Assembly: GCA_036677375.1 (NCBI GenBank)
Contig: JAVBWO010000027.1
Location: 1 to 31,043 of the forward strand
Direction of reading: 5' to 3'
Origin: JAVBWO01 sp036677375
GTDB lineage: Bacteria; Bacillota; Dehalobacteriia; UBA4068; UBA4997
Length of the DNA: 31,043 nt
Made by a program: the position numbers and the translations under genes. Position 1 is the first letter of the stretch. Each line of letters begins with the position of its first letter. This document shows, piece after piece, positions 30,876-31,043 of the stretch. Under the pieces are notes generated by a model that was not told the origin of the DNA, did no database searches, and saw only the letters and a list, made by a program, of their open reading frames with translations.

Positions 30876-31043
30876 CTTGCTCCTCCTTCTATAAAGTATG
30901 AAAATTTCCACATGGCAACGCTGATTTCCTGCCAAGAAAGTCGGCCTTCTTTTATTAATAAAGGCATACCTAATTCCATAAGCCAAGATGAGGGAGAACG
31001 CGAAGCGCTAAGAAAAAACAAAGCAAAAAGCCTTGGCGGGCAG

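Noticed and set aside
30836..31021. Minus frame of 61 codons at the right edge
   Set aside because: It overlaps the dinG start in another frame, has no family and no ribosome site; 30876-31043 shows no gene I can support.
1..31043. CRISPR array, tRNA, rRNA or prophage
   Set aside because: No regularly spaced repeats, cloverleaf or rRNA segments, integrase or phage structural genes were seen.

Overview
The window looks like part of a chromosome of an anaerobic Firmicute, most likely from the Clostridia or Negativicutes, with mid-range base composition. The reasons are the split three-gene PntAA/PntAB/PntB transhydrogenase, a SpoVB-type flippase, a TIGR04086-type membrane protein, a DnaQ-DinG fusion helicase, a threonine dehydrogenase/KBL pair, strong AGGAGG ribosome sites, some TTG starts and many compact rho-independent terminators. 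I cannot name the genus from sequence alone. A SpoVM-like micropeptide, SpoVB and a small protein resembling spore-associated families hint at a spore-forming ancestry.

Layout. 1-3.4 kb: an HD-domain hydrolase and a small Cys-rich protein (minus strand), then a membrane-anchored HtrA-type protease (plus). 3.7-6.8 kb: the pntAA-pntAB-pntB operon (plus), with a terminator-like hairpin between its first two genes. 7.1-7.3 kb: a predicted small RNA behind a sigma-A promoter and a Fur/Zur-like palindrome. 7.4-9.8 kb: a four-gene ECF sigma factor / anti-sigma / two-membrane-protein operon (minus). 10-12.8 kb: a CopA copper exporter (minus) divergent from a VOC-fold protein (plus). 13-16.3 kb: kbl and tdh (threonine to glycine plus acetyl-CoA, minus) divergent from an XRE-cupin regulator; the two promoters overlap on one palindrome. 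16.4-16.8 kb: decayed IS3-like sequence. 16.8-18.3 kb: gdhA. 18.35-18.65 kb: a predicted structured RNA of about 300 nt. 19-20 kb: a NYN-nuclease/cold-shock-domain protein. 20.3-20.6 kb: a broken GntR regulator. 20.8-24.1 kb: nudC and an EF-G paralogue. 24.5-26.1 kb: a SpoVB-type flippase. 26.1-27.2 kb: folE-lepB. 27.4-27.8 kb: a TIGR04086-type membrane protein. 28.0-30.9 kb: dinG followed by a 20-codon SpoVM-like gene.

Functional links. The transhydrogenase, NADP-type glutamate dehydrogenase, threonine dehydrogenase and NudC all touch nicotinamide cofactor or amino-acid metabolism, which fits an amino-acid-fermenting anaerobe. The ECF operon, HtrA, CopA and signal peptidase are envelope or stress functions. 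The most interesting unannotated items are the SpoVM-like micropeptide, the Fur/Zur-box small RNA, the structured RNA upstream of the gdhA region, and the uncharacterised ECF membrane module. Protein family calls rest on motifs read by eye; no database search was run.
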